Made by a program: the position numbers and the translations under genes. Below the pieces are notes generated by a model. The model did no database searches, was not told where the DNA came from, and saw only the letters and a program-made list of their open reading frames with translations. A stretch of DNA of 56,864 nucleotides from Yersinia similis (lineage in GTDB: Bacteria; Pseudomonadota; Gammaproteobacteria; Enterobacterales; Enterobacteriaceae): NCBI RefSeq assembly GCF_001053095.1, contig NZ_CGBP01000029.1, positions 1 to 56,864 on the forward strand. Reading direction: 5' to 3'. Positions 1-8,178 of this stretch are shown in pieces; positions within the stretch are counted from its first letter, which is position 1; the number at the start of each line of letters is the position of its first letter.

Positions 1-95
1 ACCTCGTTAGTGTTGCTCATTATATCTCTAACAAAGTGTCCGGAATGATTAGACCATTACAGCCCTCTTTGATTAACTTTTTGAAAGAGGTGAGT

Positions 96-1562
96 ATGTT
101 ACTTAAACGAGATATTGATGTACTAGCGGGAACATCTGAGGAATATCGAAGGGTACCGATTCAGGTTGAGGGAATAACCCCCCCACAATCAATCTCACAA
201 GGCTGGCATCCTACCTCATGGCGTGATTTTCCTGCCAGCCAGCTACCGGAATATCCGGATGAGCGTTCCCTCCAGTACTACGAGCAGCTATTGCGGTTAA
301 GCCCGCCGTTAGTACTGGCCACAGAGATCCGCCAGTTCCGCCAGCAGATGGCACTGGTCGCGGAGGGAAAAGCTTTTCTACTTCAGGGTGGAGATTGCGC
401 AGAGTCTTTCGATGGCTGCCAGACTACAAATATCCGCGATCACAGCCTGACGATGGCACAGATGGCTGGCCTGATCCATGATGCCACCGCACTACCAGTG
501 CTGAAAGTGGGGCGTATTGCCGGGCAGTTTGCCAAACCGCGCAGCCAACAGGAAGAGACACGTGACGAAGTGACTCTACCCAGTTTTCGTGGTGAAATCG
601 TTAACGGAGCAGATTTTTCACGTCAAGGACGTACCCCTGATCCGCAGCGTATGCTCCGTGCCTACCACCATGCGGCCGCCACGATGAACCTGTTACGGGC
701 GATGAACCAACCAACATTTCCTGACTACCCTGAGAAATTATTCTCCCCTGCGCCTACTGGCGTTGTTGAAATCGGTAGCACGGAGCACGACTTTCACCTA
801 CTGCAGCAAAAACTGTACTCTAGCTACCATCTTCATGTGCGCGAAGATTATGCCCACCGCCCACTATTTACCAGTCATGAAGCTTTGCTATTACACTATG
901 AAGAGGCAATGACGCGTAAAGATACACAAGATGGCGCTTGGTACAACTGTTCAGCGCATATGCTGTGGCTTGGAGAGCGCACTGGCGATCCTAACGGTGC
1001 GCATATTGAATACTTGCGTGGGATCGCCAATCCTGTCGGTATCAAATGCGGGCCAAACATGACAACGGAACGGTTGCTAGCACTACTAGCAACCCTTGAC
1101 CCTCACAAACAGCCGGGGAAAATCGTATTGATTACCCGGATGGGGGTCGATAAGGTTAACGAAAAACTCCCACCATTGCTGCGAGCAGTAAAAGCGAGTG
1201 GCCACCCTATTATTTGGGCGGTGGATCCCATGCACGGTAATACTCGTAGCACCCGCTTTGGATATAAAACCCGTAGCTTTGTCCACATCGTAGAGGAAAC
1301 TCAACGTTTTCTTATGCTGTTACAGGACGAAGGGATACAAAGCGGTGGTCTACATATAGAAATGACTGGTGAGGAAGTAACAGAGTGTACCGGTGGGCTA
1401 CAGCACATTGATGATGGCGATTTAGCATACCGTTATTTGACTCTGTGTGACCCTCGACTTAACCGAACACAGTCACTGGAATTGGCGTTCCTACTGGGAG
1501 CCGCGTGGCATGCAAAAATTGAGGAAATCAACGCCACAACCCTAAAATATCAGTCCACCTAA
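96..1562 (+). CDS. Class II 3-deoxy-D-arabino-heptulosonate-7-phosphate (DAHP) synthase
   Basis: Catalyses the first step of the shikimate pathway: phosphoenolpyruvate plus erythrose-4-phosphate to DAHP, in the cytoplasm. Class II (plant/PhzC-type) hallmarks are clear: QGGDCAESF at residues 97-105, then KVGRIAGQFAKPRS, RGEIVNGADF, a GIKCGPNM stretch, VDPMHGNT and HIEMTGEEVTECTGG. The reading frame is open from position 36, but the ATG at 96 has an AGAGG five bases upstream, giving 488 aa, which suits the family. Enteric bacteria normally use class I AroF/G/H. Class II copies in gamma-proteobacteria often feed chorismate to a secondary metabolite (PhzC in phenazine clusters), and the luxI/luxR pair nearby fits a quorum-controlled product. 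No other biosynthetic gene is visible here; any partner would lie left of the window. Confidence 0.93.
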   Translation: MLLKRDIDVLAGTSEEYRRVPIQVEGITPPQSISQGWHPTSWRDFPASQLPEYPDERSLQYYEQLLRLSPPLVLATEIRQFRQQMALVAEGKAFLLQGGDCAESFDGCQTTNIRDHSLTMAQMAGLIHDATALPVLKVGRIAGQFAKPRSQQEETRDEVTLPSFRGEIVNGADFSRQGRTPDPQRMLRAYHHAAATMNLLRAMNQPTFPDYPEKLFSPAPTGVVEIGSTEHDFHLLQQKLYSSYHLHVREDYAHRPLFTSHEALLLHYEEAMTRKDTQDGAWYNCSAHMLWLGERTGDPNGAHIEYLRGIANPVGIKCGPNMTTERLLALLATLDPHKQPGKIVLITRMGVDKVNEKLPPLLRAVKASGHPIIWAVDPMHGNTRSTRFGYKTRSFVHIVEETQRFLMLLQDEGIQSGGLHIEMTGEEVTECTGGLQHIDDGDLAYRYLTLCDPRLNRTQSLELAFLLGAAWHAKIEEINATTLKYQST

Positions 1563-1608
1563 CCCAGCAAACATCGTTTCAATTTTTTCAGTTCAAGATT
1601 GAGATGAT

Positions 1609-1633
1609 AACGTCACTCTTGGGTGCGTTTTTT
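1609..1633 (+). terminator. Probable rho-independent terminator after the DAHP synthase
   Basis: A short imperfect stem (AACG-T-CAC pairing with GTG-CGTT) is followed by a run of six T, about 50 bases after the stop codon. Confidence 0.5.
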
Positions 1634-1797
1634 ATTGGGATGACAGTCTGTCATGGATGACATCAGAGTAAGGCGCTTGCCCGGTAAGTTCAAAGTTGGT
1701 TGGCGCACAAAGCTAACATCTACATACCGGGGCGCCCAAAAACCGCCTTAACTCAACGTCAGCACCCAAGCTACGGAGGCTATATTGTTCGCAGAAT

Positions 1798-1971
1798 GAA
1801 GTTGTAGTGGATCACTCATTCAGGACACTGAATGAAGCGCGGGAAATCATAGAGCGCTGGCTGAACGAATACAACAGCGAACGACCTCATGAATCCCTGA
1901 ATAATTTGACGCCGAAAGAATACCGGCTGATGACTGAAAACACGGAGATCTCAAAAAGTACGTGGAACTAA
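1798..1971 (+). pseudogene. IS3-family transposase (OrfB) C-terminal remnant
   Basis: The translation carries the end of an IS3-family integrase-core transposase: HSFRTLNEAREIIERW, then NEYNSERPHESLNNLTP and KEYRLM, ending at TAA 1969-1971. Only about the last 55 codons survive. The upstream catalytic D,D residues and OrfA are absent, and the sequence before about 1798 no longer reads as transposase. It is an IS scar between the DAHP synthase and the quorum-sensing genes. Confidence 0.75.
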
Positions 1972-2198
1972 AACGGGTGTGCTTACAGAAGTAACATCGA
2001 TAGCCAAATTTAGTGTTCCACTTCACATAGATTAAATTATACGGCATAAGTTATGGTAAAGTTAATGTAGATTCTGAGATTAGGTAGACGTACTCGTTCA
2101 CCAGTTAACAGACTCCAAAAACTATTAGCACTAAAATTATTCCCTAGCGTGACAACTTATTTTGTGATGATGAAATACAATTCAATTTAACATATAGC

Positions 2199-2211
2199 AC
2201 ACTGGCAGTGT
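2199..2211. promoter_or_regulatory. Short palindrome ahead of the AHL synthase gene
   Basis: ACACTG-G-CAGTGT is a perfect 6-bp inverted repeat ending 18 bases before the synthase ATG. It is placed like an operator but does not match the box found before luxR. Function is inferred from position only. Confidence 0.3.
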
Positions 2212-2229
2212 TAAATATCAGGAAAGATA

Positions 2230-2880
2230 ATGTTAGAAATTTTCGATGTCAGATACGACGAGTTGACCGATATACGGTCTGAGGACCTATATAAATTAAG
2301 GAAAAAGACGTTTAAGGATCGTCTTAACTGGGAGGTGAATTGCAGTAACGGCATGGAGTTTGATGAATATGATAATTCTGATACGCGCTATCTCCTTGGT
2401 ATTTACCAAGGTCAACTAATCTGCAGTGTCCGTTTTATAGAACTTCACCTGCCTAATATGATCACCCATACTTTCAATGCACTCTTCGATGACGTGGTAT
2501 TACCTAAAAGGGGCTATATAGAATCGAGCCGTTTCTTCGTTGATAAAACCCGTGCCAAGTTGCTTTTTGGGAGCCATTACCCCATAAGCTACTTATTCTT
2601 TTTATCGATTATTAATTACTCCCGACATAATGGATACACAGGTATTTACACTATCGTCAGCCGAGCGATGTTGACCATCCTTAAACGATCAGGCTGGCAG
2701 GTTGAGGTGATTAAAGAAGCACATATTACCGAAAAAGAAAGGATATACTTACTGCATCTCCCGATAGATCGGGACAATCAAGCACGGCTGCTTTTACAGG
2801 TTAATCAGCGTTTGCAGGATTCATGTTCCGTATTAAATACATGGCCTATATCGTTGCCCGTTATGCCAGAATCGGCTTAA
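2230..2880 (+). CDS. Acyl-homoserine-lactone synthase (LuxI family, YenI/EsaI-like)
   Basis: Makes an N-acyl-homoserine-lactone signal from S-adenosylmethionine and acyl-ACP in the cytoplasm. The 216-aa length is standard. Invariant family features are present: FKDRLNWEV near the N-terminus, the EFDEYD acidic motif, ICSVRFIE, and ESSRFFVD followed by TIVSRAMLTILKRSGW. The overall pattern is closest to the enteric YenI/EsaI/ExpI branch. GGAAAGATA precedes the ATG. It is convergent with luxR and the two coding ends overlap by 20 bp (2861-2880), the layout typical of enteric I/R pairs. The acyl chain made cannot be read from sequence. Confidence 0.95.
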   Translation: MLEIFDVRYDELTDIRSEDLYKLRKKTFKDRLNWEVNCSNGMEFDEYDNSDTRYLLGIYQGQLICSVRFIELHLPNMITHTFNALFDDVVLPKRGYIESSRFFVDKTRAKLLFGSHYPISYLFFLSIINYSRHNGYTGIYTIVSRAMLTILKRSGWQVEVIKEAHITEKERIYLLHLPIDRDNQARLLLQVNQRLQDSCSVLNTWPISLPVMPESA

Positions 2881-3604
2881 TAATTTCCAGCTCAACACCA
2901 AGCCTGATTGCCTGCTTCGCATTAATTACGCCCAACTTTTTTACCACATTTCCTATGTGATATTTTACTGTTCTGGGGGTGATATTTGTGATTATGGCAA
3001 TCTCTTGATAGGTTTTTCCCATGCTGGCCCAGTAGAGTACTTCATTTTCTCGTGGGGATAGAATGGCTTTACCGGGCATACCTACCCCCTGACGTTCTTG
3101 GATATTCATATTTCTTTGACTCAGTGTAAGCATCTTTTCATGGGTTTCTATCAGGAGCATTTGTAGCCTGTCCCTATCATTCAACACTCTGCTTTCTACT
3201 TCATTCAGAGCACTATCGTCCATAATGAGTGACAACATCGCCAGATTATTCATTGTATCGTGCAGAACAAAAGTGAAACCATTAACAATGTTATATTTCT
3301 TAGAGAGTGTGAAAATTTTTGATAATTTCAGCTCAGAAAGGACCGTGATATTTTCATCCCAAGAGAATGGAGAGAACCGCCTGAAAGCTATCAGGACAAC
3401 AGGATCTATATTCTGGTAATTATTAGTTGTATAGAGTTCAGCCCATTCATTTGGGTAGCTAGTGACAATAAAAATATCGCCTGGATTTTTTTTATTGATC
3501 ACCATATAGGTATATTTAGGACTGTCGTAGATGGTGAGTTTTCTGTCGATATAATCACGAAGTGTTTCTATTACCTCATTACTCCTATTGAAAACAGAAT
3601 GCAT
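2861..3604 (-). CDS. LuxR-family quorum-sensing regulator (EsaR/YenR type)
   Basis: Cognate receptor for the AHL made by the convergent neighbour. At 247 aa it has an N-terminal autoinducer-binding domain (YTTNNYQNIDPVV and SPFSWDEN contain the usual ligand-pocket Tyr, Asp and Trp) and a C-terminal GerE-type helix-turn-helix starting at LSPRENEVLYWASMGKTY and continuing through ITPRTVKYHIGNVVKKLGV. Convergent enteric LuxR proteins of this branch (EsaR, YenR, SpnR) often bind DNA without ligand and release it when AHL is present. A 16-bp-arm palindrome with lux-box-like halves sits 17 bp upstream of the start, which fits autorepression. Regulation by AHL release is inference. Confidence 0.95.
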   Translation of the reverse strand: MHSVFNRSNEVIETLRDYIDRKLTIYDSPKYTYMVINKKNPGDIFIVTSYPNEWAELYTTNNYQNIDPVVLIAFRRFSPFSWDENITVLSELKLSKIFTLSKKYNIVNGFTFVLHDTMNNLAMLSLIMDDSALNEVESRVLNDRDRLQMLLIETHEKMLTLSQRNMNIQERQGVGMPGKAILSPRENEVLYWASMGKTYQEIAIITNITPRTVKYHIGNVVKKLGVINAKQAIRLGVELEIIKPILA

Positions 3605-3620
3605 TCCTTTTCTCCATTTA

Positions 3621-3659
3621 CTGTACTAAGGTGCAATTGGAAATTGCACCTTAGTACAA
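3621..3659. promoter_or_regulatory. Double lux/esa-type box upstream of luxR
   Basis: GTACTAAGGTGCAATT (3623-3638) is repeated in perfect inverted orientation at 3642-3657 with a 3-bp spacer. Each arm with its flank reads CTGTACTA-N2-GTGCA or TTGTACTA-N2-GTGCA, very close to the core of known EsaR/LuxR-type 20-bp boxes. There is no T-run, so an operator is more likely than a terminator, though the leader RNA would also form a strong hairpin. Confidence 0.65.
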
Positions 3660-4260
3660 CTACCGCCCCATACCAGTCCCCGTATAATGAATAGAGTAAG
3701 TTGATGTAAAAACCTAGCTACTTGAGTCAGGTGACAACAATAGTCCAGTCAATACCAGGGAAAAACCAAAAATAATAAAGGAAAATGCTACAGAAGTGCA
3801 CTTGTTTCTGCAAGTAGAACTTCTGTAGCATTTAATATAATGTCCAATCTCCCCTCATTTTTTTACCAAATGTTCGGCAAAGAGTCTTCTTTCGATTATT
3901 TTCCTCTAGCTCCTTGTGAATTTCTTATCTGAGATCTATATCATTAATGAATTTTCCAAACTCAGTCAGTTTGTCTTTTAGCAATTGAATATAATACAGA
4001 ACGTGAGTTGGACTCTCATCGTAAATAAACAATTCCCACTCAAAAAATATTGTGATTTTGGTGCGTAGATATGGTTTTAATTGATCAATTCAAAAGAAAA
4101 ATATTGTCAGCCGCAATCGAAATCGAAATCATTCAAATATAGTTAGACTCTGCAAATTTTAGTGTCCGAAAATAATGAGTATAGAGCCTGTTCAACATTA
4201 CCGCCATGCCAACCAGCAACAGCATCAATGAGTGGCAAGGATGCAACGCTGGCTTAATAG
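3658..4260. other. Gene-poor stretch with one strong hairpin
   Basis: I see no convincing gene here. The notable element is the 15-bp inverted repeat at 3783-3833, described separately. The remainder is AT-rich with many stops and leads into the esterase pseudogene. Confidence 0.6.
3783..3833. repeat. Perfect 15-bp inverted repeat (extended hairpin)
   Basis: AAATGCTACAGAAGT (3783-3797) pairs exactly with 3819-3833. The 21-base interior itself pairs CACTTG with CAAGT, extending the structure. There is no clear T-run. It could be a terminator, a small-RNA structure or the end of a lost mobile element. Confidence 0.6.
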
Positions 4261-4711
4261 GTGCAACCAAATAGTAAAAACAACAGTAACGAATCTGCCA
4301 GTGGAAAAGGTGGCCCCGCTAATGCGGGCGATATTCCTGCCTATGATACGGTTTACCGGACAGCTCAGGCCACTGTACTGCGCCTTCCGTCAGTTCATAC
4401 CGCCAGTGGTGATACGCTTCCCGCTAGCGAAAAAGCGTTGACAACTCAATATGTGGAAAACTTGATCGTTGATGATTTTCAACAGCTGGAGTTTTATGAT
4501 GAAAAAACAGGTAACAAGCTGAAATACAGCCTTTTCATCCCCAAAAACAATAGATACAGAAAAAAGCCCTATTGATTATTTGGCATTTCGTGAAGGTACG
4601 GTTATTCCTGAGCGGCAATCCACCGAAGGTGCCAGTGGGCATCGCAATACCTGGCGAATTGCCTATACCATTTCCCTCATACGCGAATGGATTTTCAGAC
4701 AATCGCGTTAG
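4261..4711 (+). pseudogene. Internally deleted esterase (PHB-depolymerase/LpqC-like)
   Basis: Two pieces of one alpha/beta-hydrolase-type esterase lie in different frames. The N-terminal piece (frame of 4261) ends in FQQLEFYDEKTG and KLKYSLFIPKN, the usual opening strand pair of such esterases. From about 4551 the frame ending at 4711 reads IDYLAFREGTVIPERQS, GASGHRNTWRIAYTI and IREWIFRQSR, the usual C-terminus with the GHRNTW catalytic-His region. The whole central domain, including the nucleophile elbow, is missing and the junction shifts frame, so no active enzyme can be made. The family assignment is from pattern memory; the deletion follows from the frames. Confidence 0.6.
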
Positions 4712-5095
4712 TCGATTGACGAGGGCTTATCCAACGCCGCACGCTTCTCCTTGATCGTTCGGCGGCCCTCCCCCCTCCACAAAGCGAAGATTTGTTGCGC
4801 ATTAAAGCCGCTCTCAGGCCATGCATAATCAGAGAGCCTACCTTTAAGCAATAGATCATTTTGTCGAAACGTCCCTTCCCTATTATAAATTCAACACTAA
4901 TACTTAAACTAGAAAGTTATCAGTGGCTTTATAAAAATAGATAAAGAAGAAACAATTATAAATAAATTCAAGAACATGTTCATTTAATTATGTTCGTTCT
5001 GAGTTACTCAACCTGAAGATAACCGAAGGGATATCTTAGATATTTCTGACACGTAAATGTTAACTGAAATATATAAATCAATGGAGTTTTATGAT
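4712..5095. other. Intergenic stretch, no gene seen
   Basis: Decayed sequence after the esterase pseudogene, then an AT-rich leader for the dioxygenase. No convincing gene or terminator was seen. Confidence 0.5.
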
Positions 5096-5929
5096 ATGAA
5101 AAACAAAATAATGCCACAAGTTAATCGCGAGGAGCGCAGATCATTTTTACAAAAATCGATTGCTGTCGTTGCTACCGGTGTAGTGACTAGTGCATTCTCT
5201 GCTCCGAACGTTACATTAGAGAAAGATGCCAAGCCTCAACCTGGAACATGTACTTTATCTGTTGAACAAATGGCTGGCCCATATATTAAAAGCAATATGC
5301 CAATAAGAAGGAACATAGCAGAAAATGAAAATGGTGTGCCTTTACTCCTTAAAATAACAGTTATCGATTCAAATTCATGCCGCCCATTAGAATATTATTA
5401 CGTTGATATATGGCACTGTAATGCTCGGGGGCATTATTCTGGATGGAGCTATGTTGACCCTGATAAAGAAGCACCAAGTGGAGAAGTTGCGAGTATCAAC
5501 ATGACCGATGATAAAAGTTTTTTAAGAGGCTCACAGGTAACTGATAGTAATGGACTTGTTAGGTTCACCAGTATCTGCCCTGGGTTTTATGCCGGGCGTG
5601 CTGTTCATATTCATTTTGCCATCAAGCCACCAAAAGCATCTCCTCAGGAGATGGATAAATATTCATTTATTAGTCAACTTTATTTCCCGGAAGAGTTCAA
5701 TAGAGAAATAGAAGAACGGGCTGAATATTCACTTAGAAAAATCAATAGATTAATAAATAGTAATGATGAAATATTTAATGAAGCAAATGGTGAGAATGCA
5801 GTCCTCGCCGTGAGTAAAATCAATAAAAATGATATTAATGATGGTGTTTTGGCAGAGATAACGATAGCAATAAATAAAGATATCTTATCCAAGAGAATTG
5901 AACCCAAGGATATTTTAAAAATAACATAA
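5096..5929 (+). CDS. Exported intradiol ring-cleavage dioxygenase (protocatechuate 3,4-dioxygenase-like)
   Basis: Member of the Fe(III) intradiol dioxygenase fold that opens catechol-type rings between the hydroxyls. Likely iron ligands are visible: Tyr114 (RGHYSGW), Tyr165 and His171/His173 in FYAGRAVHIHF, with Arg168 as in protocatechuate dioxygenases; VDIWHCNARG is the family strand. The start is the ATG at 5096 with GGAG nine bases upstream, giving 277 aa; an upstream in-frame ATG at 5057 lacks a good ribosome site. The N-terminus has REERRSFLQKS followed by a short hydrophobic stretch and SAFSA, resembling a Tat signal, so a periplasmic or secreted enzyme is likely. No catechol pathway genes are nearby, and members of this secreted subfamily often have unknown substrates. 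Confidence 0.88.
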   Translation: MKNKIMPQVNREERRSFLQKSIAVVATGVVTSAFSAPNVTLEKDAKPQPGTCTLSVEQMAGPYIKSNMPIRRNIAENENGVPLLLKITVIDSNSCRPLEYYYVDIWHCNARGHYSGWSYVDPDKEAPSGEVASINMTDDKSFLRGSQVTDSNGLVRFTSICPGFYAGRAVHIHFAIKPPKASPQEMDKYSFISQLYFPEEFNREIEERAEYSLRKINRLINSNDEIFNEANGENAVLAVSKINKNDINDGVLAEITIAINKDILSKRIEPKDILKIT

Positions 5930-6341
5930 ACCCATTCAAATTTTTGTAACATTAAATCAATAGGTTATATTTTTATGAAAACGATTCCATCATACACCGA
6001 ACCCATTTACAGCGAAGAAAACGGCTGGCTATAGAGTATGGCTTACAGCTCAAGGAAATAGGATGGCGGATATCACGATGCAACAGCCCCCTTTTTAGCA
6101 CAGGCCATAAAAGTGCGTGCCCAATACACGCTCATCACCGCTAACTGCCCCCATGCCTGGCGCTGCCACAAAAGTTGCAGGGCAGACCGGTTATTCACCC
6201 ACAGAATGTACCGGCGAAGGCTCGGGAACACAGACTAAAACAGTCCAAGAAAACATCCGCACCCCCAATTCACCATTTGGATTGTCCGATCCACCCAACC
6301 TGTTGTTTCCTTGAGGTTATTACACCAGAAAGGACATCAGC

Positions 6342-6401
6342 ATGCTGAGCAGAGAGGACTTTTACGTGATAAAGCAAATGTGCCGACAGGGTGCGTATAT
6401 C
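6342..6401 (+). pseudogene. Possible IS21-family istA 5' remnant
   Basis: The first 20 codons, beginning MLSREDFYVIKQM, resemble the N-terminus of one branch of IS21 IstA transposases, with a GA-rich ribosome site upstream (AGAAAGGACATCAGC). The similarity ends after GAYI and the frame runs into unrelated sequence. It rests on pattern memory and one short match. Confidence 0.35.
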
Positions 6402-6445
6402 CTCACTGTTCAGGATCACGTTATTGAGTTTTGTCAGCCGTCTGA

Positions 6446-6464
6446 GGCGCTGTTTTGTAGCGCC
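6446..6464. terminator. Hairpin downstream of the aldolase gene
   Basis: GGCGCT (6446-6451) and AGCGCC (6459-6464) form a short GC stem just beyond the end of the minus-strand aldolase gene. There is no clear T-run in the aldolase direction, so it is only a weak terminator or REP-like candidate. Confidence 0.3.
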
Positions 6465-6480
6465 TTATTACATTTTATTT

Positions 6481-7137
6481 TTACAGACCACCGAATGCGG
6501 TTAACCAGTCTTTCTCAAATTTCTCTACAGCAGCAGCTACTGCCGGGGCAGAAATAATCTGTTCTGCCACGTCAAGCGGCAAAGTGATCGACTCACATCC
6601 AGCCATGAGACATTCCAATGCCTGACGTGGAGTTTTGAAACTAGCCGCCAGCACTTTCGCTCCTGGTGCATGAAGGGTGAGCAACTGTTGTAAATCCTTA
6701 ACGGTCTGAATACCGTCCCCCCCCTGAGCATCAACCCGGTTCACGTAGGGAGCCACATACTCAGCACCGGCAAGTGCAGACAATAAACCTTGAGCCGCAC
6801 CATATACAGCAGTACCCAGTGTTGGGATGCCTTCCGCTTTTAGTAACTTGATGGCTGCCAGCCCTTCTGCAGTAACGGGTACTTTTACCACAAGATCATT
6901 AATTATTTTACGGAGCTTTTTCGCTTCCTCTACCATTTGTTCTGCACGAGGGGCCATAACTTGAGCAAAAAGACGCCCCTTCCCACCTAATGCTTCTCTG
7001 AGTTCCGGCAATACCACATCCACAGGTCTTTTACCGCTGGCAACAATACTGGGATTAGTTGTCACCCCTGCCAGTGGAAATACGCGCGCCAGACGTTTTA
7101 CCGCAGCGACATCAGAGGTATCGAGATAAAGTTCCAT
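6481..7137 (-). CDS. fsa: Fructose-6-phosphate aldolase / transaldolase-like protein
   Basis: Small class I aldolase of the transaldolase family (FSA/TalC), 218 aa against about 220 for E. coli FsaA. It condenses dihydroxyacetone or similar ketones with glyceraldehyde-3-phosphate, or the reverse. The Schiff-base lysine is Lys85 in [33 protein letters not shown] and [13 protein letters not shown] are diagnostic. It is divergent from the glycyl-radical operon across a 140-bp spacer containing CTTTCG-type repeats. E. coli likewise keeps fsaA beside ybiY/ybiW, so the three probably serve one anaerobic sugar or polyol route whose substrate is not established. Confidence 0.93.
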   Translation of the reverse strand: MELYLDTSDVAAVKRLARVFPLAGVTTNPSIVASGKRPVDVVLPELREALGGKGRLFAQVMAPRAEQMVEEAKKLRKIINDLVVKVPVTAEGLAAIKLLKAEGIPTLGTAVYGAAQGLLSALAGAEYVAPYVNRVDAQGGDGIQTVKDLQQLLTLHAPGAKVLAASFKTPRQALECLMAGCESITLPLDVAEQIISAPAVAAAVEKFEKDWLTAFGGL

Positions 7138-7225
7138 TACTTGCTCCTGAGGAAAATTGTGATGGTTAGCAAATTTTTTTCAGTATATCGATAAACAGCC
7201 TCTTTTTATTGATTGAAGTCAAAGT

Positions 7226-7268
7226 TACTTTCTTTCGAAAGTCATTTAATCTTCATACGAAATGAAAG
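7226..7268. promoter_or_regulatory. Candidate DeoR-family operator between fsa and ybiY
   Basis: CTTTCTTTCGAAAG (7228-7241) contains the palindrome CTTTCGAAAG, and ACGAAATGAAAG follows at 7257-7268. Related motifs occur upstream of the regulator gene at 10867-10879 and near 10950. Repeated CTTTC words are typical of DeoR/AgaR-type operators. Function is inferred. Confidence 0.45.
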
Positions 7269-7277
7269 GGCGATTTT

Positions 7278-8177
7278 ATGATTTTTAACATCCAGCGTTA
7301 TTCCACACATGATGGCCCCGGCATCCGCACGGTGGTGTTTCTAAAAGGATGTTCCTTGGGTTGCCGCTGGTGCCAAAACCCAGAGAGTCGTTCACGCCAT
7401 CAAGATCTCCTGTTCGATGCGAGATTTTGTCTCGATGGATGTGAGCTTTGTCAAAGAGCCGTACCCGAAGTGATAGAACGAACACTGAATGACCTGTTGA
7501 TTTTCAGGGAAAAAATACAGCCAGAGCACATTACTATTCTGAAAGATTGCTGCCCAACTCAGGCGTTAACCGTCAGTGGAGAGGAAAAAGAGGTTGAGGA
7601 CATTATGGCAACGGTCAGACGCGATAAAGCGTTTTACGATCGCAGCTCGGGAGGCATAACTCTCTCGGGTGGGGAACCATTTATGAATCCAACACTGGCG
7701 GAACAGTTGTTCTGTAAAAGCCATGCAGAGGGCATCCACACTGCGGTGGAAACCTGTCTGCATGTTCCATGGCGGTATATTGAACCTTCTCTGCCTTATA
7801 TCGATCTGTTCCTTGCCGACCTGAAACATGTCGATGAAAAAAAATTCAGTGACTGGACGGGGGGATCTGCCAAGCGAGTACTGGATAACCTGCGCAGGGT
7901 TGCCGCGGCGGGTAAGAAAATGATTATTCGTGTTCCCCTTATTCAAGGATTCAATGCTGATGAGGAATCTATCAAAAAAATTGTTGACCTTACAGCAGAT
8001 GAGCTTGGTGTCAGCGAAATCCATTTTCTGCCCTATCACACACTCGGCATGAATAAGTACCGGTTGTTGAACCAACCCTATTTCGCACCAGATAAGCCGC
8101 TGGACTGCCCGGAGTTACTGGCCTTTGCTCAGTCATACGCGCAACAAAAAGGCCTGAGGGCTACTTTAAGAGGATAA
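7278..8177 (+). CDS. ybiY: Glycyl-radical enzyme activating enzyme (radical SAM)
   Basis: Uses S-adenosylmethionine and an iron-sulfur cluster to place the glycyl radical on the neighbouring enzyme. The radical-SAM cysteines are Cys25, Cys29 and Cys32 in GCSLGCRWC, preceded by [10 protein letters not shown], the activase signature. [11 protein letters not shown] and FLADLKHVD are also family-typical. An inserted Cys-rich segment ([15 protein letters not shown]) suggests an auxiliary cluster domain. The 299-aa sequence closely matches my memory of E. coli YbiY. AAAGGG precedes the ATG. The stop is one base from the start of the glycyl-radical enzyme, so the two are co-translated. Confidence 0.95.
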   Translation: MIFNIQRYSTHDGPGIRTVVFLKGCSLGCRWCQNPESRSRHQDLLFDARFCLDGCELCQRAVPEVIERTLNDLLIFREKIQPEHITILKDCCPTQALTVSGEEKEVEDIMATVRRDKAFYDRSSGGITLSGGEPFMNPTLAEQLFCKSHAEGIHTAVETCLHVPWRYIEPSLPYIDLFLADLKHVDEKKFSDWTGGSAKRVLDNLRRVAAAGKKMIIRVPLIQGFNADEESIKKIVDLTADELGVSEIHFLPYHTLGMNKYRLLNQPYFAPDKPLDCPELLAFAQSYAQQKGLRATLRG

Positions 8178-8178
8178 G

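Larger units (their letters stand above)
5930..6480. other. Remnant-rich stretch
   Basis: A 19-codon reading frame starts at 5975 and stops at once, looking like a truncated gene. The sequence at 6060-6320 reads in several broken frames and is not recognisable. An IS21-like start is at 6342 and a hairpin at 6446-6464. I regard the stretch as decayed mobile DNA. Confidence 0.45.

Noticed and set aside
1086-1304. Minus-strand frames inside the DAHP synthase and similar frames inside iuc, afp and ybiW genes
   Set aside because: They are antisense or shifted shadows of long conserved genes, with no ribosome sites or recognisable domains.
3621-3659. Rho-independent terminator upstream of luxR
   Set aside because: Strong stem but no T-run on either strand, and the arms match lux-type boxes.
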